A stretch of DNA of 64,000 nucleotides from Firmicutes bacterium AM55-24TS (lineage in GTDB: Bacteria > Bacillota > Clostridia > UBA1381), in contig QTVU01000006.1 in the NCBI GenBank assembly GCA_003460745.1, positions 32,476 through 96,475 on the forward strand, given 5' to 3'. Position numbers and translations under genes: made by a program. Below the pieces are notes generated by a model that saw nothing but the letters and a program-made list of their open reading frames with translations, did not search any database and was not told the origin of the DNA. This document shows positions 18,765 through 28,263 of the stretch, one piece after another (position 1 is the first letter of the stretch; every line of letters starts with the position of its first letter).

Positions 18765-19853
18765 ATGAAAAAAATAATCTCGTTAATATCTGCAGTGGCG
18801 ATTTGTGCGACGGCATCTGCACCTGTTATGGCGGCAGGCTGGCAGAAACAGTATCCGTGGGCAAAGGAAAGCGTTGAATATTGCTTGGAAAACAATATAA
18901 TTTCGGGTGACGAAACAGGTGACCTTATGCTCGGCGGAAATCTTACAAGAGAACAAATGGCGAAAATATTTACAGATACATTTAATTTACAATCGAATTC
19001 AGCAGTTCAATTTAATGATGTGGAAAAAAATAAGTGGTCATATAAATATGTACAGGCATTTCAAGATTATATGCCGAAAAAAGGCTCGTTATTTAACGGC
19101 GGTGAATATGTAACGCGTGAAGAATTTGCGGCGTCATTGGTAAAAACAAGCGGTCAAAAGGCAGCTGACAGTTATACAATCACAAATTACAGCTTTAAAG
19201 ACGCTCAAAGCGTTGATGACGCATATAAAAATTTGCTTGAAACCGCGGTAACAAATTTGTATATGCTTGGTGACAGCGGTAATATACGTCCGAAAGATTT
19301 GCTTACAAGAGCGGAGGCTTGTACGTTCCTTTACAGAGTGGTAAATCCTGCGGCAGACAAAACTTCAATCACAGGTAACGCACAGGTGACGGTTGAACAG
19401 GCACAGGCTTGGGCAAAGGCAAAAGGGGCACACCAAAGATTTATTGATATAGCACCGATTTATTGGTATTACGGAGAAGTTTTCGGAATCAGACCGGAAG
19501 TGATGTATGCACAAGCCGGCAAAGAAACAGCATACGGAAATTACGGCGGCGCTGTATTGCCTGAAATGAATAACTGGGCAGGCATAAAAATTAAAAAACC
19601 GACAGGTGACAAAACAGAGGATCACGAAACTTTTGCAACACCTGAGGACGGTGTAAGAGCACATTATAATCATATGGCTGCGTATGTCGGACTTGCACCA
19701 GTAGGAGAGCCGCACGACAGATATTATGTTGTAAAGAGTATAGCTTGGGCAGGTACGGTAAAGTATGTCGAGCAACTTGGCGGACGTTGGTGTCCTGATA
19801 TTAATTACGGATATGACATAATGACAATGGTTGAAAATATGTTGAAATACTAA
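18765..19853 (+). CDS. Secreted SLH-domain glucosaminidase
   Basis: ATG 18765 follows GGAGG. Residues 1-24 are a signal peptide (MKKIISLISAVAICATASAP, cleavage after VMA). Residues about 30-215 hold SLH repeats that bind secondary cell-wall polymer: YPWAKESVEYCLENNIISGD, the repeat with LTREQMAKIF, and a third with LLTRAEACTFLYRVV. The C-terminal 130 residues resemble the mannosyl-glycoprotein endo-beta-N-acetylglucosaminidase fold (GH73-like), with AQAGKETAYGNYGG carrying the presumed catalytic Glu. It would cut peptidoglycan glycan strands at the cell surface, serving wall turnover or cell separation. It is monocistronic in appearance, 17 bases before the ABC-F gene. Confidence 0.8.
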   Translation: MKKIISLISAVAICATASAPVMAAGWQKQYPWAKESVEYCLENNIISGDETGDLMLGGNLTREQMAKIFTDTFNLQSNSAVQFNDVEKNKWSYKYVQAFQDYMPKKGSLFNGGEYVTREEFAASLVKTSGQKAADSYTITNYSFKDAQSVDDAYKNLLETAVTNLYMLGDSGNIRPKDLLTRAEACTFLYRVVNPAADKTSITGNAQVTVEQAQAWAKAKGAHQRFIDIAPIYWYYGEVFGIRPEVMYAQAGKETAYGNYGGAVLPEMNNWAGIKIKKPTGDKTEDHETFATPEDGVRAHYNHMAAYVGLAPVGEPHDRYYVVKSIAWAGTVKYVEQLGGRWCPDINYGYDIMTMVENMLKY

Positions 19854-19870
19854 AATACAAGGAGTAATTT

Positions 19871-21778
19871 ATGATACTGCTGAATGGAAGTAATATAAAG
19901 AAAATGTTTCTTGATGAAACGCTTTTTGATAGTGTATCGTTTAATGTTGACAGTAACGATAAAATCGGTTTTATCGGTGTAAACGGTGCGGGAAAATCAA
20001 CCCTTTTTAAGATAATCACAGGTGATATGGATTATGATGAGGGTGAAATTTTTAAGAATAAAGGCTTGCGTGTCGGTTACCTTGATCAGTATTCCGTAAA
20101 CGGCAGTGAAAAGAGTATATGGGAAGAAACTCTTACGGTGTTTGCCGATGTAATCGAAATGGAAAATCAGCTTGATGAAATTCGTTTCGATATAGAAAAT
20201 AATAACGGCAATATCGACGAGCTTGTAAAACGTCAAACTTCTTTGCAGGAAGCATTTGCCGAACGTGACGGATTTTATTATAAATCAAAAGTTAAAAGCA
20301 CACTTACGGGACTGGGCTTTTCGGAAGATGAATTTGACTTGTGTGTAGACAAATTGTCCGGCGGTCAAAAAACGCGTGTTGCACTCGGTAAAATTCTTTT
20401 GTCCGATGCAAATTTGTTGCTTTTGGACGAGCCGACAAACCATCTTGATATAGAGTCGGTTGAATGGCTAGAGGATTTCCTAAGAAATTATAGCGGTGCA
20501 TTTATTGTAATATCGCACGACAGATATTTTCTTGACAGAGTTACGAACAAGACTTTTGAACTTGAAAACGGTCGTTTCCGTTCATATAACGGCAATTACA
20601 GTGCATATATGGCACAAAGGGAGATTGACAAAAAGACCGAGCAGAGAAATTACGATAACACAATGCGTGAAATTCAGCGTCTTGAAAATGTTGTTGAACA
20701 GCAAAGACGTTGGGGCAGAGAGAAAAATATTAAAACCGCCGAGAGCAAAATGAAAGTTATAGAAAGACTTGAAAAAGATTTGAATGCACCTATGCAGTCG
20801 CCCGAAGAAATGGAGTTTACGTTTAAGGCTTGTGCAGGCGGCGGACAAGACGTTGTGCAGACGGAAAGTTTGGGCATGGCATTTGATAATAACAGATTGT
20901 TTTCAAATGTTGATATGCTTATTAAAAAGGGTGAAAAGGTATTCCTTTTAGGTCCGAACGGCTGCGGTAAAACGACGTTGCTTAAAATTTTAATGGGCGA
21001 TTATGAGCAGACGGAAGGCTCATATAAAATCGGTGCGAATATTCATATAGGATACTATGACCAAATTCAAGAAAATCTTAATATGGATAAAACGGTTATA
21101 GACGAGGTGTGGGACGAATATCCTAACCTTACTCAAACTCAAATCAGAAATGCACTTGCAGTATTTTTGTTTAAAGGCGAAGATGTGTTTAAGGAAATAC
21201 ATAAGTTGTCCGGTGGCGAGAGAGCGAGAGTTGAACTTGTAAAACTTATGCTTAAGAGTGTTAATCTGCTTATAATGGACGAACCTACAAACCATCTTGA
21301 CATTGAATCGAGAGAGGCTCTTGAAAATGCACTTTCCGATTATGACGGTACTATGATAATGGTATCGCACGACAGATATTTTATAAATAAACTTGCCGAC
21401 AGAATTTTGTATTTGACACCGAACGGTGTTGAAAGTTACAGCGGTGATTACGACAGCTTTGTGGCACGCGAAACGATTAAGACAGAACAGAAAACAGAGT
21501 CGGCAGGTCACCTTGATTATAAGGAGCAAAAGCGTTTGGAGGCGGAAAAACGTAAAACGCTTAATCGCTTTGCAAAGGTTGAGGACGAAATATCAAATAA
21601 GGAATCGGAGGTTGAGGAACTTTCTAAAGAGCTTGAAAATTCCGATATTGCAACCGATTATGTCAAAGCAGGCGAGATAACCGATAAAATAACAGAGTTG
21701 CAGGACAAAATCGAAAGCCTTATGGAAGAATGGGAACGCTTGCAAATGATAATAGAAGAAAGTGGGTATGACATATGA
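19871..21778 (+). CDS. ABC-F family ATPase
   Basis: A 635-residue protein with two complete nucleotide-binding domains and no membrane segment. Domain 1 has GVNGAGKST (Walker A), LSGGQKTR and [12 protein letters not shown] (Walker B). Domain 2 has [17 protein letters not shown] and [13 protein letters not shown] charged linker of about 80 residues joins them and a coiled coil ([20 protein letters not shown] onward) forms the C-terminus. ABC-F proteins act on the ribosome as translation factors or antibiotic-protection proteins; this one looks like the Uup/YdiF housekeeping type, but resistance cannot be excluded. Its stop overlaps the start of dtd. Confidence 0.92.
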   Translation: MILLNGSNIKKMFLDETLFDSVSFNVDSNDKIGFIGVNGAGKSTLFKIITGDMDYDEGEIFKNKGLRVGYLDQYSVNGSEKSIWEETLTVFADVIEMENQLDEIRFDIENNNGNIDELVKRQTSLQEAFAERDGFYYKSKVKSTLTGLGFSEDEFDLCVDKLSGGQKTRVALGKILLSDANLLLLDEPTNHLDIESVEWLEDFLRNYSGAFIVISHDRYFLDRVTNKTFELENGRFRSYNGNYSAYMAQREIDKKTEQRNYDNTMREIQRLENVVEQQRRWGREKNIKTAESKMKVIERLEKDLNAPMQSPEEMEFTFKACAGGGQDVVQTESLGMAFDNNRLFSNVDMLIKKGEKVFLLGPNGCGKTTLLKILMGDYEQTEGSYKIGANIHIGYYDQIQENLNMDKTVIDEVWDEYPNLTQTQIRNALAVFLFKGEDVFKEIHKLSGGERARVELVKLMLKSVNLLIMDEPTNHLDIESREALENALSDYDGTMIMVSHDRYFINKLADRILYLTPNGVESYSGDYDSFVARETIKTEQKTESAGHLDYKEQKRLEAEKRKTLNRFAKVEDEISNKESEVEELSKELENSDIATDYVKAGEITDKITELQDKIESLMEEWERLQMIIEESGYDI

Positions 21779-22197
21779 GAGCGGTTGTACAGAGAGTAAC
21801 GAATGCTGATGTTAAAATTGACGGCAGAGTGAACGGAAAAATAGATGACGGCTTGCTTGTTCTTCTCGGTGTCGGCAACGGTGATACTGAAGAAGATATG
21901 AAGTATATCGCAGACAAGATTATAAAGTTGCGTATTTTCAGTGACGAAAACGATAAAATGAATTTGAGTCTTGAAGATGTCGGCGGAAGTATGCTTGTTA
22001 TATCGCAATTTACTTTGTACGGCGATTGCTCACACGGCAGACGTCCGTATTTTGGCAATGCAATGGAGCCTGTCAGCGCAAATGAAATGTATGAAAAATT
22101 TGTTGCATATATCAGGGGACAAGGTATACATACCGAAACAGGCGAATTCGGTGCGGATATGAAAGTGTCGCTTACAACGACGGACCTGTTACAATAA
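21775..22197 (+). CDS. dtd: D-aminoacyl-tRNA deacylase Dtd, frameshifted at the catalytic C-terminus
   Basis: The first 130 residues are normal Dtd: [15 protein letters not shown], the active-site [15 protein letters not shown], and [11 protein letters not shown]. Dtd frees D-amino acids wrongly attached to tRNA. The family ends with N-x-G-P-V-T, whose Gly-cisPro pair forms the chirality filter. Here the frame instead ends TTTDLLQ. Inserting one A after 22173 restores [10 protein letters not shown] and a stop at 22215-22217. So a single base is missing, either a true lesion that would disable the enzyme or a sequencing error. It overlaps the ABC-F stop (ATGA). Confidence 0.88.
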   Translation: MRAVVQRVTNADVKIDGRVNGKIDDGLLVLLGVGNGDTEEDMKYIADKIIKLRIFSDENDKMNLSLEDVGGSMLVISQFTLYGDCSHGRRPYFGNAMEPVSANEMYEKFVAYIRGQGIHTETGEFGADMKVSLTTTDLLQ

Positions 22198-22227
22198 TTT
22201 TGGAGAGCAAGAACTGAGGTTGTGATT

Positions 22228-22695
22228 ATGCGAAGAAAAGAACGTGAAGTTACGGATTACAATAAAATGATTGAAATATTGAAATCGTGTGACTGCTGTC
22301 GTATAGGGTTGGTGGACGATAAAGGTGCGTATATTGTTCCGATGAACTTCGGATATGAAGATAATAACGGCAAACTTACATTGTATTTTCACGGAGCGAC
22401 AGAGGGGAAGAAGATTGATCTAATCAATAATCAACCCGAAATAAGTTTTGAAACAGATACGAAACATGAGCTTGTAACAAGTGATACTGCTTGCGGGCAT
22501 TCGTATTTGTATCAAAGCATTATGGGTAGGGGACAGGTAAAAATAGTGGCAGACAGGGACACTAAAATTAAAGGACTTAATCAAATCATGCACCACTATA
22601 CAGGTAAATCCGATTATGAATTTAACGAAAACGTGCTTGAACGCACGGCTGTCATAAAATTAGCTGTGACAGAATGGTCGTGCAAAGAACATTAA
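22228..22695 (+). CDS. Pyridoxamine 5'-phosphate oxidase-related flavoprotein (NimA-like)
   Basis: I choose ATG 22228, 9 bases after TGAGG; a GTG two codons earlier is the alternative. The 155-residue protein is a split-barrel flavin-binding domain: residues 1-12 charged, then CRIGLVDDKGAYIVPMNFGY, YFHGATEGKKIDLINNQPE, and SIMGRGQVKIVADRDTK. This arrangement marks the pyridoxamine 5'-phosphate oxidase family branch that includes the nitroimidazole reductase NimA. The reaction of this member is unknown; FMN-dependent reduction is likely. It follows dtd closely. Confidence 0.8.
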   Translation: MRRKEREVTDYNKMIEILKSCDCCRIGLVDDKGAYIVPMNFGYEDNNGKLTLYFHGATEGKKIDLINNQPEISFETDTKHELVTSDTACGHSYLYQSIMGRGQVKIVADRDTKIKGLNQIMHHYTGKSDYEFNENVLERTAVIKLAVTEWSCKEH

Positions 22696-22710
22696 AACTT
22701 GTAAAAGCTA

Positions 22711-22739
22711 TTGAAAACAGTGTCGATTAATGATATAAT
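22711..22739 (+). promoter_or_regulatory. Sigma-A-type promoter of guaA
   Basis: TTGAAA (22711-22716) and TATAAT (22734-22739) are separated by 17 bases and lie 31 bases before the guaA start. GGAGG precedes ATG 22770. The leader is too short for a guanine riboswitch, and no aptamer-like hairpins are present. Confidence 0.65.
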
Positions 22740-22769
22740 TAAAATAATATAATAAACGGAGGAAAGAAA

Positions 22770-24302
22770 ATGCAGAATGAAACAGTAATTGTGCTTGACT
22801 TCGGCGGTCAGTATAATCAGCTTATAGCCCGCAGAGTACGTGAGTGTAACGTATATTGCGAGGTTATGTCATACAAAAATTCTATCGAGAAGATTAAAGA
22901 AAAAAATCCGGTAGGTATCATTTTTACTGGCGGTCCGAACAGTGTGTATGACGAAAAATCACCACACTACGATAAGGCAATTTTTGAACTTGGTATTCCT
23001 ATTTTGGGTATTTGTTACGGCAGTCAGCTTATGGCATATACTCTTGGCGGTCACGTTGATACTGCTCCTGTAAGTGAGTATGGTAAGACGGAAATTACAA
23101 CTTCTGAAAGTAAGTTGTTTGAAAATGTTGATAAAAATACAGTAGTTTGGATGAGCCATACGGATTATATCGATAAAATTCCGGAAGGTTTCAAGATTAC
23201 TGCTTATTCTAACGATTGTCCGTGTGCGGCTTATGAAAATGAAGAAAAGAAATTGTATGCGGTACAGTATCACCCGGAAGTAAATCATTCTGTACAAGGT
23301 CAGCAGATGTTGAAGAATTTCTTGTTTAACGTTTGTGGCTGTAAGGGCGATTGGCTTATGTCCGATTTTGCCGAAAAATCAATTCAGGCTTTGCGTGAAA
23401 AGATTGGTGACGGTAAAGTTTTGTGTGCTCTTTCAGGCGGTGTGGATTCATCTGTTGCGGCAGTTATGCTTCATAAAGCGGTAGGCAAGCAGCTTACTTG
23501 TGTGTTCGTTGATAACGGACTTCTTCGTAAAAATGAGGGCGATGAAGTTGAAAATCTTTTCAGAAATCAGTTTGATATTAACCTTATCAGAGCAAATGCA
23601 CAGGATAGATTTTTAGGTAAGCTTGAGGGCGTAAAAGAACCCGAAAAGAAACGTAAGATTATAGGTGAGGAATTTATTCGTGTGTTCGAGGCGGAAGCTA
23701 AGAAAATCGGTAAGGTTGATTATCTTGTTCAAGGTACAATTTATCCGGACGTTATCGAAAGCGGTGCAGGTGATGCGGCTGTTATTAAGAGCCATCATAA
23801 TGTAGGCGGACTTCCGGAACACGTTGATTTTAAAGAAATTGTTGAACCGCTTCGTGATTTGTTTAAGGATGAAGTGCGTCAGCTTGGTATCGAACTTGGT
23901 TTGCCTGAAAAATTCGTATGGCGTCAACCGTTCCCGGGACCGGGACTGGCCGTAAGAGTTATAGGCGAAATTACAGAAGATAAACTTGAAATTTTGCGTG
24001 ACGCAGACGCTATATTCAGAGAAGAAATCGCAAATGCAGGTCTTGAAAGAGATATAAACCAGTATTTTGCCGTTATTACAGATATGCGTAGCGTCGGCGT
24101 TATGGGTGACGGCAGAACATATGATTATACCCTTGCTTTAAGAGCCGTAACCACAACCGACTTTATGACAGCTGATTGGGCAAGAATACCTTTCGATGTC
24201 CTAGAAAAAGCATCAAATCGTATCGTAAACGAAGTAAAACACGTTAATAGACTTGTCTATGATATAACTTCAAAACCACCCGCAACTATTGAGTGGGAAT
24301 AA
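22770..24302 (+). CDS. guaA: GMP synthase (glutamine-hydrolysing)
   Basis: A 510-residue protein of standard length. The N-terminal class I glutaminase has GICYGSQ (nucleophilic Cys near residue 80) and the catalytic His/Glu in QYHPEVNHS. The ATP-pyrophosphatase domain has the P-loop [11 protein letters not shown] near residue 225. The C-terminal dimerisation domain ends [11 protein letters not shown]. It makes GMP from XMP, glutamine and ATP in the cytoplasm. The last codons (GAGTGGGAATAA) are the integration site of the mobile element that follows. Confidence 0.98.
   Translation: MQNETVIVLDFGGQYNQLIARRVRECNVYCEVMSYKNSIEKIKEKNPVGIIFTGGPNSVYDEKSPHYDKAIFELGIPILGICYGSQLMAYTLGGHVDTAPVSEYGKTEITTSESKLFENVDKNTVVWMSHTDYIDKIPEGFKITAYSNDCPCAAYENEEKKLYAVQYHPEVNHSVQGQQMLKNFLFNVCGCKGDWLMSDFAEKSIQALREKIGDGKVLCALSGGVDSSVAAVMLHKAVGKQLTCVFVDNGLLRKNEGDEVENLFRNQFDINLIRANAQDRFLGKLEGVKEPEKKRKIIGEEFIRVFEAEAKKIGKVDYLVQGTIYPDVIESGAGDAAVIKSHHNVGGLPEHVDFKEIVEPLRDLFKDEVRQLGIELGLPEKFVWRQPFPGPGLAVRVIGEITEDKLEILRDADAIFREEIANAGLERDINQYFAVITDMRSVGVMGDGRTYDYTLALRAVTTTDFMTADWARIPFDVLEKASNRIVNEVKHVNRLVYDITSKPPATIEWE
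24291..24302. other. attL: left core repeat at the guaA 3' end
   Basis: GAGTGGGAATAA is the final WE-stop region of guaA. A near copy, GAGTGGGAGTAG, occurs at 37177-37188, also inside a reading stretch that spells VEWE-stop. The two differ only at the third bases of the last Glu and stop codons. This pair brackets the integrase-bearing island. Confidence 0.7.
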
Positions 24303-24308
24303 AACGAA

Positions 24309-24355
24309 AAATCCCCGAAATCCTTGTAAATACAGGGTTTTCGGGGTTTCTTTTT
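24309..24355 (+). terminator. Intrinsic terminator after guaA
   Basis: ATCCCCGAAA pairs with TTTTCGGGGTTT around an inner CCTTGTAAATACAGG hairpin, followed by CTTTTTG. It begins just after the guaA stop and therefore lies inside the mobile element's left end. Confidence 0.85.
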
Positions 24356-24384
24356 GTCTTTTGAGTGCGTTTTGAGTACAAAAG

Positions 24385-24663
24385 TTAATTACTCTCCATG
24401 TTTTTGCTAGATTCGAAGTATTCTTTTGCATCACTTGGTTTTAAGTCCCAATACTTAATTAACAAGTCAATAATTTTTTTGTCATCTACATTTGCTTCCA
24501 TCATTGCACAAATTGCTCTGTGGATTCCACAAAAAAATTCATCTTCAACTGCTTCATCAACATGTTGTTGATATTTGCGTCTGAAGTTGTCAATAATTTC
24601 AGGACCTAAGTCGGAAAACTCCTTTTTTAAAACATCAAGTGCATTTTTATCATTAATCTTCAT
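24385..24663 (-). CDS. Hypothetical helical protein of the mobile element (92 aa)
   Basis: A small acidic all-helical protein (begins MKINDKNALDVLKKEFSDLG, ends SKNMESN) with GGAGGG upstream on the minus strand. It sits directly downstream of the repressor gene and is probably co-transcribed with it. The segment VDDKKIIDLLIKYWDLKPSD has the spacing of a small helix-turn-helix or protein-binding fold, but I do not recognise a family. Position suggests a role in immunity or in control of the element. Confidence 0.6.
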   Translation of the reverse strand: MKINDKNALDVLKKEFSDLGPEIIDNFRRKYQQHVDEAVEDEFFCGIHRAICAMMEANVDDKKIIDLLIKYWDLKPSDAKEYFESSKNMESN

Positions 24664-24681
24664 AATAACCCTCCTTGTAGA

Positions 24682-25311
24682 CTAAATATCTGATGAAATT
24701 TTAACGGTGATACCGTTTTTTGAACCGAGCATAACGTTTGAACGCTGCAGTTCTAATTCAATCGCTTCTTTTGTCTCTTTTAAGCTATCTAAGACATTTA
24801 ATGTTTCTTTATCAGGTGTGTCGCTATATTTAGCGGCACATTTTTCATATCCGTAATTTATCTTTTCCCAACGAAGTATATCTTTCAAAAGGTTTTCTTG
24901 TTTTAATCTACATAAAACGTCATCTGCGTTATATTCTGTATCTCCGGCATTTGCTTTAAAAAATTTTGTTATAAGAGGATTTATCTTAAAAGAAACAGTT
25001 TCCGGTTTATATTCATCATCTTCTTCTCTTTCACCATCAATTAATACAATATTAGCCTTGATAAGCATAATCATCAATCCCATAAAATCGCCAATAGTTT
25101 CAAGTCTTATATTATTTTCAAATCCGGTTATCGCAAAAGAACTGACACCGAGGGCTTCAGCAATTTTATCGATCTGCTCTGTTTGAGGTGTCATTTTGTT
25201 TGTTTCATACTTTCGTATAGATACAGGGTGTATACCGGAAAGTTCTGCAAGTTTTGCCTGGGTAATGCCTATACGAGATCTAAAATATTTGATTTTTTCA
25301 CCTATTGTCAT
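24682..25311 (-). CDS. XRE-family repressor of the mobile element
   Basis: A 209-residue protein with an N-terminal Cro/CI-type helix-turn-helix: IGEKIKYFRSRIGITQAKLA then LSGIHPVSIRKYETNKMTPQ (recognition region around residues 18-40). The remaining 140 residues are an unassigned, partly helical domain that may sense a signal or dimerise. It is transcribed away from the Xis/integrase operon. Matching GTAGCG palindromes overlap both promoters, so it is most likely the repressor that keeps the element quiescent, comparable in position to ImmR or CI. Confidence 0.85.
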   Translation of the reverse strand: MTIGEKIKYFRSRIGITQAKLAELSGIHPVSIRKYETNKMTPQTEQIDKIAEALGVSSFAITGFENNIRLETIGDFMGLMIMLIKANIVLIDGEREEDDEYKPETVSFKINPLITKFFKANAGDTEYNADDVLCRLKQENLLKDILRWEKINYGYEKCAAKYSDTPDKETLNVLDSLKETKEAIELELQRSNVMLGSKNGITVKISSDI

Positions 25312-25338
25312 ATATTATCAATCCTTTTTATAGTTTTC

Positions 25339-25481
25339 TCGCTACAATTATAACATAAATATAATCAAAAGTCCATACCTTTTGAAAAAATGTAAATATA
25401 AATAAAATAAAAAAATTTAAAAAACCTCTTGACAAAACGTAGCGAACACGCTATAATGGTAAATGTAGCGAATAGGCTACA
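25339..25481. promoter_or_regulatory. Divergent repressor/integrase control region with three operators
   Basis: The rightward promoter is near-consensus: TTGACA (25429-25434), 17 bases, TATAAT (25452-25457). Two palindromic operators overlap it: TAGCG-aaca-CGCTA (25440-25453, between and over the -10) and TGTAGC-gaatag-GCTACA (25464-25481, at the start site). A third half-site TCGCTACA (25339-25346) lies beside TATAAT of the minus-strand repressor promoter (25347-25352 region). Shared half-site TGTAGCGA suggests one protein, the adjacent XRE repressor, binds all three. Confidence 0.75.
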
Positions 25482-25506
25482 ATGAATCTAACGAGGTGAG
25501 ACTACG

Positions 25507-25692
25507 ATGAATGAAAACAGAATCTACATTACAGCGCCTGAAATGGCAGAAATGCTTGGTATATCCATCGGACACGCTTATAAGATTATAAGAAGCCTGA
25601 ATGATGAGCTGAAAAAAGATGGATATATTGTAATCGCAGGTAAAGTTCCAAAGGATTATTTTAAAAAGCGCTGGTTTGGATACAGCGCATAA
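25507..25692 (+). CDS. Excisionase-like small helix-turn-helix protein
   Basis: 61 residues beginning MNENRIYITAPEMAEMLGIS, a winged-helix DNA-binding start typical of MerR-like excisionases and Tn916-type Xis. It is preceded by AGGTGAG and lies 14 bases before the integrase gene, the normal position of a recombination directionality factor. Such proteins bend attL/attR DNA and bias the integrase towards excision. Assignment rests on size, fold pattern and position. Confidence 0.7.
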   Translation: MNENRIYITAPEMAEMLGISIGHAYKIIRSLNDELKKDGYIVIAGKVPKDYFKKRWFGYSA

Positions 25693-25706
25693 GGAGGTAT
25701 GAAATT

Positions 25707-26801
25707 ATGAAAGCACAAAAAGATGCAAAAACAGGGAAGTGGCTCATTCAGTTCCGATATACAAATTGGCAGGGTGAGCGAAAAAAAACAACTAAGCGAG
25801 GCTTTAACACAAAAAGAGACGCAGAAGAATGGGTTAGAAATTTCTTGATGTCACAGCAAGCAGATTTTAATATGAATTTTGAGGAGTTCGTTAAAATTTA
25901 CAGAAATGATATCAATAACAGAAATCGAAGCTCAACTACGGAAACAAAGGACAATATTATTGACACAAAAATTTTGCCGTATTTTGCAAAGAAAAGCATG
26001 AACAGCATAACAGCGGCTGATATTCGCAGTTGGCAAAATGAAGTAATTGCTCTTAGGAAAAAGGACGGAACGCCTTATGCTGAAACGTATCTTCATACGA
26101 TTAACAATCAACTTAAAGCTATTTTCAATTATGCGGTAACTTATTATGATTTGCAGAACAATCCGTGTAAGAAGGTTAGCAGCATGGGTAAAAAGCAGGC
26201 TTCTGAAATGAGGTTTTTAACGGTTGATGAATTTTCAAAATTTCTTGACGGTATTATGGATAAACAAAAATCATATGTTACCTTTATGACTTTGTTTTGG
26301 ACAGGTATGCGATTAGGCGAAATGCTTGCTCTGACACCGGCAGATATTGATTTTGAAGACAAGACAATAAGAATCAATAAGACTTATAACACCAAAGAAA
26401 AGAAAAACGGTCCTACAAAAACATATGCCAGCACAAGAACAATATCAGTTCCCGATTTTTTAATTGCTGATATTAAAGACTATATGAATTCTGTATACGG
26501 TCTGACTAAACATGACAGATTGTTCCAGGTTACAAAATATTATATGGAACATGAAAAAGAGCGAGCGTTGAAAAACAGTGGAATTGAGCATATTCGAATA
26601 CACGATTTAAGGCATTCGCATTGCGCTTTGCTTTTTGAAATGGGCATAGCTCCGCTTGAGGTGAAAGAAAGGTTAGGACATAAAAATATTGAAACAACCT
26701 TAAATGTTTATGCTCATGTTTATCCGGATAAGCAAAGAAAACTTTCAGACAAACTTGATAAGGTGTATAAGGAGGGGTTGCACAATGGCGACGAAGAATA
26801 A
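25707..26801 (+). CDS. int: Tyrosine recombinase / integrase
   Basis: A 364-residue phage-type integrase with AAGGAGG before ATG. Residues 1-60 form an arm-binding domain (KWLIQFRYTNWQGERKKTTK), 60-170 the SAM-like core-binding domain, and 175-355 the catalytic domain. All catalytic residues are visible: Arg in TGMRLGEML, His-x-x-Arg in HDLRHSH, His in RLGHKNIETT and the Tyr nucleophile in NVYAHVYP. It should recombine the guaA attB with the element's attP. The repeat at the guaA 3' end supports this. The start of the next gene lies inside its last codons. Confidence 0.95.
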   Translation: MKAQKDAKTGKWLIQFRYTNWQGERKKTTKRGFNTKRDAEEWVRNFLMSQQADFNMNFEEFVKIYRNDINNRNRSSTTETKDNIIDTKILPYFAKKSMNSITAADIRSWQNEVIALRKKDGTPYAETYLHTINNQLKAIFNYAVTYYDLQNNPCKKVSSMGKKQASEMRFLTVDEFSKFLDGIMDKQKSYVTFMTLFWTGMRLGEMLALTPADIDFEDKTIRINKTYNTKEKKNGPTKTYASTRTISVPDFLIADIKDYMNSVYGLTKHDRLFQVTKYYMEHEKERALKNSGIEHIRIHDLRHSHCALLFEMGIAPLEVKERLGHKNIETTLNVYAHVYPDKQRKLSDKLDKVYKEGLHNGDEE

Positions 26802-27138
26802 AAACAGGGTTCGTAACAGGATAATCAATTTCCGCGTAACACCGTCAGAGTATGAAGAAATACAGGCAAGAATTAAAGTTTGCGGTATGCCTAAGGGTGA
26901 ATATTTTATACAATCCCTGCTGCATCAGAACATTTGTATTTCGGTCGGAAAATATCAAAGCGATAGGTTAAGCCTTGAATTTAAAAAGCTCAGAGAAGTG
27001 CTTGAAACGGTATCTGATATTGATGAAATGGTTGATATAGCAAATGAATGTAAGGCTTTACTTAATCAGTTGATTATCATTACAAAGGATAATCAGAAAC
27101 TATCACAAGATGATTTTATAACAAAGAAAAAGCCCTAA
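26785..27138 (+). CDS. MobC-like relaxosome accessory protein
   Basis: ATG 26785 follows GGAGGGG and lies 17 bases inside the end of int. The 117-residue product starts basic (MATKNKNRVRNRIINFRVT), then PSEYEEIQARIKVCGMPKGE, the ribbon-helix-helix pattern of plasmid mobilisation proteins MobC/MobB. C-terminal helices (LREVLETVSDIDEMVDIANE) would dimerise. It would bind near oriT and help the relaxase nick. The MobV relaxase is 1.7 kb downstream. Confidence 0.75.
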   Translation: MATKNKNRVRNRIINFRVTPSEYEEIQARIKVCGMPKGEYFIQSLLHQNICISVGKYQSDRLSLEFKKLREVLETVSDIDEMVDIANECKALLNQLIIITKDNQKLSQDDFITKKKP

Positions 27139-27163
27139 CGTATCTGCAAATACATTAAGGCAA

Positions 27164-27209
27164 GGAATGTGGTAAGTACCACTCCAACAATGGCATTTTA
27201 CCACATTCC
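27164..27209 (+). repeat. Intergenic inverted repeat GGAATGTGGTAA / TTACCACATTCC
   Basis: Perfect 12-bp arms at 27164-27175 and 27198-27209 around a 22-base loop, between the MobC-like gene and the ATPase gene. No T-run follows. The arm shares GGAATGTG with the palindromes at 28541 and 29974. Confidence 0.8.
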
Positions 27210-27243
27210 TGTTAAAATTTCAAGAGGAACTGAGGTGAAAAAT

Positions 27244-28191
27244 TTGAGTAAGTTAAAATTAATTAATATGCAAGACATTGAAGTTGAAGATATTGAATGG
27301 CTGATTTATCCTTTCATACCTTATGGAAAGATTACAATAATTCAAGGCGATCCCGGTGAGGGGAAAACAACACTTGTACTGCAAATTATAGCAAGACTGA
27401 CGAAAGGTGAGGCTATTATAAATGAAAAAGCGAAACAGCCTATAAACGTTATTTATCAGACAGCAGAAGACGGACTGGGCGATACCATAAAGCCTCGCCT
27501 GTTATCCGCAGACGCAGACTGTTCAAAAGTGCTTGTAATTGATGATAAAGATACACCGCTTACAATGCGCGATGTAAGGCTTGAACAGGCTATTGTTGAA
27601 ACAAAAGCTAAGCTTGTAGTTTTAGATCCGATTCAAGGATTTTTAGGGGCTGATGTCGATATGCACAGAGCAAATAAAATCAGGCCGGTTATGAAGCACA
27701 TAGCAGAACTTGCCGATAAGTATAAATGTGCAATCATCTTAATAGGACACATGAACAAATGTAGCATGGGAAAATCAACATACAGAGGACTGGGATCGAT
27801 TGATTTTCAGGCGGCGGCAAGAAGCGTTTTGATTGTAGGAAGAATTAAAGATGAACCGGAAATCAGAGTTGTATGTCAAACAAAAAGTTCACTTGCTCCA
27901 GAAGCGAAATCTATTGCTTTCAGATTAAGTAAAGAGAATGGATTTGAATGGATAGGTGAATATGATGTTACGGCTGATGACTTGTTATCAGGAACTGCTA
28001 AAGGAACAAAAAAGCAAGCTGCAATTGATTTTCTTGAGGAGTTTGTTTTAAATGGTGCGAAACCTCAAACTGAAATAATGAAGCTTGCAAAAGAAAAAGG
28101 CTTTTCGGAAAAGACAGTAAGAAACGCAAAAGATGAACTAAAAATAAAGTCAATGCGCAAAAACAACCAATGGTATTTGAGTTTAAATTAA
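27244..28191 (+). CDS. RepA-like AAA ATPase (hexameric helicase fold)
   Basis: I start it at TTG 27244 (after TGAGGTG); the frame is open upstream but that part is the hairpin above. The 315-residue protein has Walker A GDPGEGKTTLVLQ at about residue 40, Walker B KLVVLDPIQGFLGAD, and the sensor-like LIGHMNKCSMGKSTYRGLGS, the pattern of AAA_25/RepA replicative helicases of plasmids and ICEs. The C-terminal 70 residues look like a winged helix (PQTEIMKLAKEKGFSEKTVR). It may support autonomous replication of the excised circle or act in copy control. Confidence 0.8.
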   Translation: MSKLKLINMQDIEVEDIEWLIYPFIPYGKITIIQGDPGEGKTTLVLQIIARLTKGEAIINEKAKQPINVIYQTAEDGLGDTIKPRLLSADADCSKVLVIDDKDTPLTMRDVRLEQAIVETKAKLVVLDPIQGFLGADVDMHRANKIRPVMKHIAELADKYKCAIILIGHMNKCSMGKSTYRGLGSIDFQAAARSVLIVGRIKDEPEIRVVCQTKSSLAPEAKSIAFRLSKENGFEWIGEYDVTADDLLSGTAKGTKKQAAIDFLEEFVLNGAKPQTEIMKLAKEKGFSEKTVRNAKDELKIKSMRKNNQWYLSLN

Positions 28192-28195
28192 TTGC

Positions 28196-28243
28196 AAGAT
28201 GGTAAGATGCCCTATTGTATAGAAAATGGCATCTTGCCACCTT
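28196..28243 (+). repeat. Intergenic inverted repeat with GGTAAGATGCC / GGCATCTTGCC
   Basis: Arms at 28196-28211 and 28228-28243 pair over about 16 bases with one mismatch and one wobble around a 16-base loop. It fills the gap between the ATPase gene and the next small gene, ending 20 bases before its start. Confidence 0.7.
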
Positions 28244-28263
28244 AAAAGATAGGACGTGATAAG

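Noticed and set aside
22696-22769. Guanine riboswitch before guaA
   Set aside because: The leader has room only for a promoter and ribosome site and no aptamer motif is visible.
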